NCBI GenBank assembly: GCA_049999765.1
Contig: JBNGIQ010009147.1
Span: 39,959 to 67,195 of the forward strand
Source: Phaeoceros laevis
Taxonomy: Eukaryota > Anthocerotophyta > Anthocerotopsida > Notothyladales
Length of the DNA stretch: 27,237 nt
Reading direction: 5' to 3'
Below the pieces are notes generated by a model that saw only the letters and a list, made by a program, of their open reading frames with translations, did not search any database and was not told the origin of the DNA. The translations under genes and the position numbers were made by a program. Positions 9,539 to 18,437 of the stretch are shown piece after piece (positions within the stretch are counted from its first letter, which is position 1; the number at the start of each line of letters is the position of its first letter).

Positions 9539-11690
9539 TCAAGGCTTGAAAGTGGTGGCATAATACGGGATGCTAGTTGCTGTTAGCCATTTCTTGGCAC
9601 TGACAAACTTGTTGGCGAGGTACTGACCCACCAAGCTCTTGTCCGTGATCTGAGTGGACCATGACACCCTCTTGGCGGTGCCGCTTCCGGGGCCCTTGCT
9701 CTTGAACTCCGCGTAGTAAAGAGTCTTGAGGTTGAGATCACCGTCCCAGGGAAGCCATCCCTCCGGCTGAATGATGGTGTCCAGGAAGCAGTCAACCAGG
9801 ACGGTCCTGCAATATGCCTTCCAGGGCCTGCCCATATATGACCTGCACAGGGAAAGGATCCATGAGAACCCAGACTCGCAAACCGAAGCTGGTATTCAAG
9901 AGAGAAGGACGAGGCAAAGCAAGTGAGAGTGGGGTACTCACTTGTAGACGGTCAGCTGCTTCTGGTAGGCAGCATCTGGGCTCAAACGTGAGCCGTGGAG
10001 AATGATGCCAGTGTTCATGCCGGGGTCAGTTCTACCCTGGGCGGTGAAAGTGTTTTGCTGACCCACCAAGCCGGTAGAGGCCAGGAGCGTGGAATCCTGG
10101 ATAATAACTGCCGCATTCCCGAAAATGAAGTCCACCGTACCCACAACCGTGCACTGGCTGTAAAACTGGCGCAGGGAATGCGTGTAGAGTGTGTCCTGGA
10201 AACCTCTGAGGGTGACCTTGTAGAAGGCCACCAAGTCGGCCGAGACGCGGAGGGCCACGGCCTGGTGCTTAGCGGGTCCTGCGGTGTTGCGGACGGTAAA
10301 GCCGGTGCCCAGAAATCCTGTGCCGGACACGACTGCACCACGAACAAGGATAGCATTCAACTGTCAGAACCATGATAGAAGGAGCACCAGCAGGCAGACG
10401 AGCCACCAGGCAGAGGAGCAGAGTGACGGCGGGGAGGGGTCTTACTGAGAGTTGCTGAAGCGAAAGTAGTGGATCCGTCTATTACGTTCAGGCTGCCGGA
10501 AAGGATGGTTATGTCTTCCCCATCTCCCCTGAAAGCGATGTTGATTTTCTTCTTGGGCACCTCGACCTGTTCCTGATAGATGCCTTTCTTGATATAGATA
10601 ATCCACAGGCTACTGCTTTTCTCAGGAGCCCCATTCACAGCGGCCTGGATAGTTTTGTAGTCACCACCGCCTGTGCTATCCACGACCGCATTGGGGGCCG
10701 CCGTCTGCAGCTGCAGCAGCCTCCTGGAGATACCGTGCCTGCTCACCCATCCGGACAGGCTCTGCTCGTCCACCACGAAGGGGCTCCTGGTTTCCTGCTC
10801 GCCCTCCACCTCCTCCTCCTCCTCCGACAGCAGGCGTCGGAAGTTGATCTTGGGGAAGGCAGGCAGGTCCGGCAGGTTGACGGGCAGCTGTGGCAGCTTG
10901 GAGGCGTAGGATGTGACGAAGTTGGTGACTTGGAGCAGGATGGAGTAGAGCTGCCTGATGTTCTCGCCGGCGACGCTCACATCGTCGGTAGGCGGCACAT
11001 AGGTGGTCGTGTTGTACTGGTAGTCAATGTTGAGAGCCTGGATGAGCTCGTCCAGGCAGGTCTCGTGGTTGGTAGCGGAGGCGTCCAGCCAGGCGTGGAT
11101 GTCCTCCAGCTCCTGGTCCACTTCCGTGACACTCAGCGAGGTGAGCCCTCCTCCGGCACTATCCAAATAATCTTTTGCGTCGGCGAGGACCTGGCCAAGG
11201 AAGGAAAACAAATGTCACAACGCCGCTCGCAAGCCAAGGAGAAGGAATGCATGCGCTAAAGCCGGGTACCCACCTGAAGGCAGACGGTGAGAGCCTGATC
11301 CTGCCGGGTGACGGGAGGGATGCTGAGCAAGTTGTTGGCGGAGAATAAGCTCGCTGAAAGCTCTGTCTTGATCTTCTGAATGAGGTAAATGGCGAACTCC
11401 TTGGGATTTGCCGTATTAGAGTTGGGAGCCCCGTCCAGCGTGCTGGTGCATTGCTCCGGGTACAGCGACCCCTTGCAGATGCTGTTGACGGCCTTGGACC
11501 CCAGCGGAATGGCCTTGTCGCCGTTGTCCTTGGTGGCCACCACCGACACAACCACCACCACCACCACCACCACAATGGCAATAGGGATGCCGATCAGGCA
11601 CGCCTTCCGCCGCTTGGAGGAGCTCTTGTTGCCGTTTCCTCCGGGGTACTCCGTCGGGTAGGCCGGGTTGAGGTGCCCGTAGGACTTCAT
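9539..11690 (-). CDS. pre-pro pectin methylesterase (PMEI + PME), 618 aa
   Basis: The enzyme de-esterifies methyl-galacturonan in the cell wall. Exons are 11690-11274, 11190-10446, 10332-9942 and 9842-9539, with introns of 83, 113 and 99 bp that all begin GT and end AG; the joins give LTVCLQ/VLADAKDY, SATLIVSGTGF and TVYKSYMGRPW. The N-terminus has a lysine/arginine cluster, then a Val-run membrane anchor (about 32-52). A PMEI pro-domain follows with four cysteines (72, 81, 137, 184), then an acidic linker with two RRLL sites (257-260, 295-298) of the kind cleaved by subtilases. The catalytic domain starts near 308 and keeps GIYQEQ (342-347), Gln in QAVAL (411), QDTL (433-436), GTVDFIFG with Asp455, and GRPW with Arg523. 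The frame is open further upstream, but only through a TTG codon; 11690 is the first ATG. Exon structure is inferred from splice consensus and family alignment. Confidence 0.93.
11549..11573 (-). repeat. (GTG)n microsatellite encoding poly-Val anchor
   Basis: On the minus strand this trinucleotide run encodes nine consecutive valines in the middle of the signal-anchor of the pectin methylesterase. Length change in the repeat would alter the membrane segment without breaking the frame. Confidence 0.85.
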
Positions 11691-11964
11691 GGCTGCTGCC
11701 TCCTCCGAGGCCAGCTCCTGCCCGCCCGCTGAGGGATCAACCAATGGCTGCCCCCCTGCAACCTGCCGAGCTCGCAAGGAAGAGTAGGGCAATGTGCGTC
11801 CGCCGATCGGCCCTTGCTGGATCTGATCTCCCTCCCTGTGCGCGAGAAGAAAGGAAGCTGGTTTCCAGGTCCTTCCGGCGGGATGAGGAGCAGACAGCGC
11901 CGGGCGAGGAGGAAGAAGGAGAGCGTGGATGGTGATGATGGAGAAATGGGGGAGAGGGGGAAGG

Positions 11965-11970
11965 TTTTAT
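11965..11970 (-). promoter_or_regulatory. TATA-like element upstream of PME
   Basis: The minus strand reads GCATAAAACC about 275 bp upstream of the pectin methylesterase ATG. The position allows a leader of roughly 240 nt. The match to TATAAA is imperfect and unsupported by transcript data. Confidence 0.25.
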
Positions 11971-12080
11971 GCGGAGCTGGAGGGGAGCACGGTTGTCCTT
12001 GCGACGCGGCGTCGGAGGTGGCCCAGCGAGCAAGCTACGGAGAGCAGCCTAAAATTACACCTCAGCCAGCGCTGGCATGG

Positions 12081-12098
12081 CTCGCTCGCTCGCTCGCT
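12081..12098. repeat. (CTCG)n tetranucleotide repeat
   Basis: About four and a half copies of CTCG in noncoding DNA upstream of the pectin methylesterase. Confidence 0.85.
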
Positions 12099-12616
12099 GC
12101 CCGACTGACGAGAAAGGAAGAAGACGGCCCCATTCTCTCTCATCATCGGCGTAGCCTGCATGCCTGGGTGGGGCTTCACTCATCACTACCGCTCTCGTTG
12201 CGCATTTCACATTGCCAGGCAGGCGGCAGGCCAAGACGGTACAGGCATGGGCATGGGTTCAGCTGGCGAGGCTGTTGTTATTATTAGTTGGGAATCCATC
12301 GACGGGTAACGACCTGTGCACTTGGCAAATAGGGATAAGGTCCTTTGTGCAGTATCTGTTGTTACGCTGTACATACTTGCTTGCCCTGCTAGTAATACAG
12401 GCGAGTATACCTGTAGGCCGGGCTCGGAGGCGTGTGGGATTTGATCTTTTACCACTAGTATAGCCAGCTGCAGCTGCTACTCATGAGGCCACATGGGACA
12501 GGCAGGCGAGTGTCTCGTCTCTCGTGTCTCCGGAGGTGGCGAAACTTCCCCAGAGCCCCTCTCCGCACAACGCGGAAACCTAACTGGCAGCCAGCTCTCT
12601 CGTGGATTCATGCTTT

Positions 12617-12635
12617 TCTCTCTCTCTCTCTCTCT
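12617..12635. repeat. (TC)n dinucleotide repeat
   Basis: Nineteen bases of perfect TC repeat in intergenic DNA. Confidence 0.9.
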
Positions 12636-13664
12636 GTCTCGCTCATCACCTGCTGGCAGCCGGTTTTCGCGCGCCCCTTTTGACTGACTTTGCAACTTCC
12701 CAGCAACAGGCGGGCTCGGGCTCGGTCTTTGCTTTCACAACATTCATGCCAATTGACGTCTTGGTGAGCTACTCGACTCCCGAGCCCTTGCATTTCGCAG
12801 AAATTCGCTACCCCTAGACTAGTCTACTTGTTCTATTATGTTCTTCACCATGAGTGAGTCCATGACCACTGTTTGCAAACTGTGTATTTTGCAACCTGAT
12901 CACTGTTTGCCGTTTCGTTACATATTAGAAAAACAGCAGTGAATGAATGACGTACAGGATACTGTATCATCATCCACCATTCCTTTGTCATCAGCCTGCC
13001 TTCCTCCTCCCTCTCGACTCCTGCCGGCGCTACCTAATAAACTAACTACGCAGATATCTGATACCGAGTCTGACTGACCTCGGCTGCTGTTTTTGTGCGT
13101 CCAAGAACAAGTAGCACAGTGCCGGGGCAGGCACTGCCCCAGGTGGTTGTCAGCTCTAGTAACCCATTCCTAATGGCGGAGTTTAGTGCAGCTACTAGTT
13201 TCGCCGCTCCTGCTAATTCCTCCGCTATAGTAGCTGGTAGCGCATGTGCGCCATGACTGGCGAGTGTGTTGCTCAATTCTGTTGTCGCCACTCAAAGCCG
13301 CACGGTTCATCGGCACAAGCCCTGCATGTTCAGTGGCAGTCCCCTGGCCATTCCACCCACCACTTATGTCAGTCACTGCTTGTGTGGCTTGTACTGTATT
13401 CACGCAGAACTCCAAGTTTAACTGTTCCCACACCAGTTAGCTACGAGGGCACGTATCCACAGTGCGTTCCCTAGCTATCCACACGATACACCGCGCACAT
13501 AGAAGTAACCGCCCAACCTGTATGTACATAGTCTACAACCCGAGCCGCCTCCTACACCGCCGCAAGAGAGGAGGATCAAGCCAGTCATTGTACAACTAGG
13601 CTTTTTCGTACACCAGCATCGTCCCATCCATCCACCGATGGCCGTGGACGAATAGGACCCCCTA

Positions 13665-14889
13665 CTATGCGCTCAGAAACCGATCCTCGAACCGGGCATC
13701 TGATAGGCGACACGAGTCCGACCGTCCCAACACTCTGTACCGGTTCTGGGCTACTGTGTCATACAGGGAATCCCTCATAAACCTGGTTCACAGTAGACAG
13801 CAATGTTGTCAGTCAGAGAGTACAGCAGCACTTAAACCAGGCCCATTTCACTCGTAGGCCGTGGAAAGCATGGATCCACCCACTCACAGAGGTGCAAAGA
13901 GAGCAGTCTCTGCCAGCGGAAGCTTCAGCAGTTTGCCAATCTGGAGAATTGCCTCCGACTTCTCGTAAGATCTGCTTGGGTCACATATATTTCACAAGTG
14001 CACACCATCAGGCCTCATCATCTGTTTCCCAAGTAAGTTCTCTTCATGTTTGGTTGGAGGGACAAAGAGAACCTTACCTGTCCTCCGTAGCAAGAATCAC
14101 ACTTTCCATGTAATCGGCAACACGGCCAGATCTGACAAGCAATGCCTTGCCTGCGTCGCTTTGCAACGCAGCAAATCGAAACAACCTGAAAATACTTTGG
14201 AGTCAGTTCTTCAAGAAAGCACCGGAGAGTTCTGTAAAATTCTGTGTTTCAGATGTATCAACTGCTACAAGAATGAATCATCATGCTTAACGTCACATAC
14301 CTTTTCTCATCTCTGTCCAGCACAAAATTGACGGTCTCATTGCACATGTTACATACGCCTACATAGTGGCAAAAAACGGAACAGAGACATACGGAGCATC
14401 AGCATGCCGTGCATTACGCCCCAGGCCCATGTCTTGGGACCCCTAGCATGGAATATTACACCATCCGTGGTGCTCATCCATCTTGAGCCGAGATCCGCTT
14501 TATCCTCTTCTATATGTGGACTACGGAGCGAGGGCCTCGGTCTCCGTTGAGAAGATCGGCACTCAGAGAGGGGCACCTACTATAAAACATGGAAAATCCT
14601 ACTCACCATCGTATAGGATGATTGGCCGAGAATCGTTGATAAAGTAGGAATTCCCCTTCTCCCGCAATTCCTGCTCTGTTGTGACCTCCCGAGCTGTGCT
14701 TGTTGATGAGCTGGCCAAAACCTGCGTGGCTCTTCCCGGATGCCGGTTCGCACGATTTGCACTCAACAGAGGAAACGAAGCCCTTGTCGAGAAATGGCGC
14801 GCGAAAGAGGTTCTGCCAAATGCTAGGCGCAGGCAGTGTTGAGCTGCAAGTGCAGGACGCATACCAATTGAAGAGACCAGCTGAGACAT
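13665..14889 (-). CDS. DCC-family (DUF393) thiol-disulfide oxidoreductase-like protein, 216 aa
   Basis: Five exons were assembled by eye: 14889-14607, 14358-14301, 14185-14078, 13971-13888 and 13782-13665, with GT-AG introns of 248, 115, 106 and 105 bp. Every join keeps the frame. The product matches the DCC family, named for a DxxCxxC signature: RPIILYDGVCNMCNETVNFV places Asp94, Cys97 and Cys100. After it come DRDEKRLFRFAALQSDAGKA, SYEKSEAILQIGKLL, MRDSLYDTVAQNRYRVLGRS and the closing DSCRL, all typical family blocks. Residues 1-65 are rich in Ser, Arg and Ala and lack acids, as in an organellar presequence, so mitochondrial or plastid location is likely. Family members are predicted redox proteins; the substrate is unknown. 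The gene is divergent from ESF2 with only 123 bp between start codons. Codon 10 is an alternative ATG. Confidence 0.9.
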
Positions 14890-15012
14890 GGCTCACGACT
14901 TGGCTCGGAATCACGTAGGGGATCGTTCGAGTGCCTCAGTTCCGTCCGCGTTGAAAATCCCATTCCTAAACCCTAGACAACCAAAGTGCTTCAGTTCTTC
15001 AGTTTATTCGAA
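14890..15012. promoter_or_regulatory. compact bidirectional promoter, DCC and ESF2 genes
   Basis: Only 123 bp separate the two divergent start codons, so leaders and core promoters of both genes must share this segment or extend into the partner's exon. It has no TATA box. It carries a telo-box at 14968-14975, closer to the ESF2 start. Confidence 0.6.
14968..14975 (+). promoter_or_regulatory. telo-box (AAACCCTA)
   Basis: AAACCCTA lies 38 bp before the ESF2 start codon. In plants the telo-box is enriched upstream of ribosomal-protein and ribosome-biogenesis genes, which agrees with the function of the downstream gene. A function here is inferred from motif and position only. Confidence 0.5.
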
Positions 15013-16004
15013 ATGGCTGGAGATCCGGGCGCCGCGAAGTACACTGATGATGCGGAGTCGGAAGAGGATTTGGCAAGGGAGAGCGACAATGATTCAGACC
15101 ACGAGCAGGGACGTGGAGAAAACGAGGGTGATAAGGATGTCGATGCAGCTGATAGGCGCAGGAGCAAGCCAACAGGAAGCGAGGATGCGGAGGAGAGGAA
15201 GGCCAGAAAGAAGGCCGCCAAGAAGAGGAAGGCTCTGCAGGCTGTCAGAGATAGGGTTGCCGGGAAACGAGGCGTGTGCTACCTCAGCCGCCTCCCGCCG
15301 CACATGAAGCCGTTAAAACTACGGCACATACTGTCGGATTATGGCGAGGTACATAGGATCTACCTCGTGCCAGAGGACCCTGCTGTGAGAATGCGCCGGA
15401 AGAGAGCCGGAGGCAACAGCGGGAAGAATTTCACTGAGGGATGGGTGGAGTTTGCAAAGAAGAGTGTTGCCAAGAGGTTAGCATCTGGTTGTTTTCCCCA
15501 CCGTCATCGTCCATGTGGCTGTGGATTGTGCAAAGAACAGGTAGGTCACAAATTGTTGCGTTTGGCAGGGTCGCTGCCATGCTGAATGGTGAGCCTATTG
15601 GTGGGAAAAGACGGTCGGCATACTATTATGACTTGTGGAATATCAAGTACTTGCGCAAGTTCAAGTGGGATAACCTCACCGAGGAGATTGCCTACAAGAA
15701 CGCTGTGCATGACCAGAAGCTGGATGTTGAGCTATCTGCAGCCAAAAAGGAGAGAGATTTTTACCTATCCCGCGTGGACCAGTCTCGGGCAATTAAGTCT
15801 ATGGAGGAGCGTAAGCGTAAAAGGGAAGAGGAGCAAGAGCCAGAGACTGGTAGCAAGCCGGCCGCGCGTAAGAGTGAGAAGATAGTGAGGCATTTCCAGC
15901 AGAAAAAAGCTGTGACGGGGAATGTTGTGAACACAGCTCCCAGCCTCCCTGCAGACGTGTTGGCAGCAGTGTTCGGTTCCAAAGCTTCCAAAACTGCTGG
16001 ATGA
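15013..16004 (+). CDS. ESF2: ESF2/ABT1-like pre-rRNA processing RRM protein, 299 aa
   Basis: Exons are 15013-15476 and 15569-16004. The 92-bp GT-AG intron splits an Arg codon and the join reads KSVAKRVAAMLNGEPIGG. Yeast Esf2 and animal ABT1 act in the nucleolus in the early 18S pre-rRNA processome. The order is an acidic then Lys/Arg-rich N-terminus (1-84), a divergent RRM (about 86-168) beginning RGVCYLSRLPPHMKP and including GEVHRIYLVPEDP and GWVEF, then the family signature YYYDLWNIKYLRKFKWDNL (173-191) and the helical block AAKKERDFYLSRVDQSRAI. A Lys/Glu-rich tail follows and the protein ends DVLAAVFGSKASKTAG. Without splicing, exon 1 reads on into a stop at 15583-15585. The frame is open upstream of 15013 but has no ATG there. 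The gene is divergent from the DCC gene. Confidence 0.94.
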
Positions 16005-16389
16005 CTCGCCATTGGACAATGCAGTTGTGATTTTGCGGTTTATGTATATTTTTTGAAGGTTTTTAAACCACCAAGAGGTGTGATCTGTGGGCAGTAATAT
16101 GTTGCAGCTGGAAGCCTCCGTATCTATAAGGATTGTCAACCTCGCCGGGTGACTCTTAGATGTGGTTTCCGGCTTGATCCACCTAATTTGGTGGGTCCAG
16201 CTGGGACCTGGAGCAAGTTTGGGAGAATGGCGATGTCATCGAGCTTTGTTGAAGTGTTGCATGGTGTATGTTGAAAACCATGTAACAATTGGAGTGCCTT
16301 CCGCAAGAATGCCAGCTTTGGACCAGGAAAAGCAGATAAATGCTCGGATTTAGGAACAATGACCTAATGGTTGCCACGCCTGGGTTAAC

Positions 16390-16725
16390 AGCAGAAGCTG
16401 GAAGGGTGCATACACAAGCTGCCAAGCAAGAGTGGTCTGGTCGCTCATATGCTCAAAACATTGGAGCTATGCACCATGGTAGCTGCTTCTCAAGGCAAGA
16501 GGGCTTTGGAGTAATCTAGTTGTCTGCAATTGCCTGGTCACATTCAATGACCGAGATAGAGAAAGTGGACTCTTGGACTGTTTGACAAGCAGGCGCGGTC
16601 ATGGAGAAGTGAATGATTGCATGCTATGCTCAGTTTGGGGGTCTGTGAAGAAGCTGAATGTTAGCAACAGGAAGACCTCCAGCTGATTTTGTCATACTTG
16701 CATGCCCTTTGGAGCTGGAAGATTG
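16390..16725 (+). pseudogene. decayed PPR gene fragment
   Basis: Pieces in changing frames fit a PPR gene in order: AGRVHTQAAKQE (like GRxIHxQ), then SNLVVCNCLVTF (like the SDxxVxNxLVxMY helix), VDSWTV (like VVSWTAM), GHGEVNDCML, and QQEDLQ followed by ADFVILAC (like QQEGVKPDFVTFxxxLxAC). Several frameshifts and stops intervene and no continuous frame exceeds about 60 codons. It is not similar enough at DNA level to call it a copy of the large PPR gene in this window. Confidence 0.4.
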
Positions 16726-16896
16726 TGCCCAAGACTTGGCTCAGGACATCTCATGTTGTTTGGCTGATCATAATTGGTAGATGGATCGGGGTGATAGATG
16801 TGGGTGAGGGTTGATGGACCGCACTGTATTTTTTGCACCCTAGGGAAGGCAACAACGCAACATCCTTAGACACATACTAAAGACTTCAATCTCACC

Positions 16897-17184
16897 TCAG
16901 TGGGCATACCCTGCAATCAGTAAGTCGTCGTGGTATGGCACCAGGTTGAGGAAGATTTGAATTCTTTCTTCGTAAGAGTCTATGGCATTGCCCAAACTAT
17001 TGAGCACTATTTTATGCAAGGCACTGAAGCTGATGAAGGGAAAGTCCTTTCGACCCACACTTGAGCTGTGAAATATTGTTATACTGGCTTGGCCTCTTGT
17101 CTTAAATGGATCGTCATGGAGCTTGTATCTGATGTTTCGCAACTCTGGGTGACTGCTGCTCAGCATTTTGTCGATGGCAGGCAC
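16897..17184 (-). mobile_element. possible LTR-retroelement reverse transcriptase relic
   Basis: A 95-codon minus-strand frame without a starting ATG contains PAIDKML, then DDPFKT, then a block ending in PYHDDLLIAG. The order and spacing recall the Ty3-type reverse transcriptase series (PLPxIDxLL, then P/WKTAF, then the catalytic Y-x-D-D box followed by a hydrophobic strand). The central conserved PFGL block is not clear, and no integrase, RNase H or terminal repeats were found nearby. If genuine, it is a truncated, inactive relic. Confidence 0.25.
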
Positions 17185-17636
17185 CTATGCATCTATTGAT
17201 TTGTGGGATGAGGCGAAGGATTCCCGTGCAAGCAGCGTGACAGCAGGGAAAGGAAACTGTGCCAGAGTCATTAAGGTTGTAGGAACATAATATGCTAGAC
17301 AAATTCTGGAAGATAGGAAGATATTGCTGGGTAGAAAGCGAAAAGAGTATTGGTCTGGACTATGCCCTGCTCCTATTGCACCTCTTTTTCTTGTTTGGTG
17401 TCTTCAATGAACTCGCAAATGCTGCCCCAGAGAACTCCGATCTTGCACTGTCGCTCCTGTGCAAAGTATCGGCTCATAACCTTGCTGTGTGCTGTCAGCA
17501 GTCAAGGAGATTGTCAGACTGCTGTAATGGTTCGAAGGCTACACCGCCCCGCCCAGGGGAGGACATCATATCGTCCTGTCCTTGGATTCCTGCACGTTTG
17601 TATGGTGGAATGGATGAGTGTATCTTTCCACTATCC

Positions 17637-17675
17637 CCTGTAATAGTATCCTGTAATAGTATTCTGTAATAGTAC
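17637..17675. repeat. 13-bp unit repeated three times
   Basis: Three head-to-tail copies of CCTGTAATAGTAT at 17637-17649, 17650-17662 and 17663-17675, the last with changes at the first and final base. Noncoding. Confidence 0.85.
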
Positions 17676-18437
17676 TCACCAGCGTTCTTAGTACTGTTAG
17701 TGCTGTCATACGGTCCTATTTCCGACCCAGTTTCTTTGCCCCCCTCCATACTCATCCGGTACGACAATTGGGTCTTTTGGTTAACTTCAGTGGGCTATTA
17801 TCTGATTGGCGTCAACAGTAAGACACTCAGTAGTACCAAGAGCTTTCTGAAATTCTGATAGATCAAGCCGGATTCCAAACTGGTGCACGATGAGCCAGCA
17901 GATCTAGCGACTGTTGCAAGACCTTATTCAGAAGCAATGAGTCCAATTTGTCGCTAGCGTGGCCCATATGTTTTTGTTTGAATCGCAAAAGCCTGGAACA
18001 GAACAGCCTGAACAGGTTGGATTCCTGGCTAGTGCTTCAAAGGAAATGGTAACATGGAAGCCGACGTTGAGAAATCCAGCTGTGCTGGAGCAAGTGGAGG
18101 GTTGCAGGAGCAAACGTACTGGAAATCACCGCAAGATCCCTTTATGCCATGCTCCACACAGAAATTGCCTGCAAAAAACCAAGGACACGGTCTTGGACAG
18201 GATTCTTGGTCTTTTTTGGACTAAAGCCACAATTTTAGGAGACTGGTGCAGGGAGAATGTCAAAGACTGCTCACCAGCATCTGCAGCAAGGCTAGACGAA
18301 GACATGGAGCATGGCATGCGAAGCAGCTCCCATCTTGATTTTTCCTGTGCTTTCTCCTCGTTTTACACAGCCTGTGGTGACCGTCAAAGAGGTGCTGCAA
18401 ACCAGATGGTGCTGCAAAGCCGATGAATCCTCAGCAG

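Larger units (their letters stand above)
11691..13664. other. PME 5' region and intergenic
   Basis: There is no supported gene in nearly 2 kb. The left part is the leader and promoter of the pectin methylesterase (minus strand), including a TATA-like element near 11965. Simple repeats occur at 12081-12098 (CTCG)n and 12617-12635 (TC)n. On the minus strand near 13046-13433 two overlapping frames of 81-87 codons are open, but neither shows a family I recognise and the frames conflict. The right end is the 3' flank of the DCC gene. Confidence 0.55.
16005..18437. other. intergenic with decayed gene fragments
   Basis: Apart from the PPR-like relic and the possible reverse-transcriptase relic listed separately, nothing is supported. 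A 13-bp unit is repeated three times at 17637-17675. Two plus-strand frames are open, 17292-17669 (125 codons from an ATG, with a Leu/Phe-rich stretch) and 17968-18426 (152 codons from the first ATG). Neither resembles a known family, and the second overlaps what should be the 3' untranslated region of NRAMP on the other strand. They are recorded as unassigned open frames. Confidence 0.5.

Noticed and set aside
10735-11259. 174-codon plus-strand frame inside the pectin methylesterase
   Set aside because: Antisense shadow of exon 2, caused by GC-rich codon use.
13046-13433. Two overlapping minus-strand frames of 81 and 87 codons
   Set aside because: They conflict with each other, neither shows known motifs, and splice links to neighbouring genes were not evident.
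17968-18426. 152-codon plus-strand frame beside the NRAMP 3' end
   Set aside because: No family resemblance or codon evidence; it lies in the likely NRAMP 3' untranslated region on the opposite strand. Not excluded, only unsupported.
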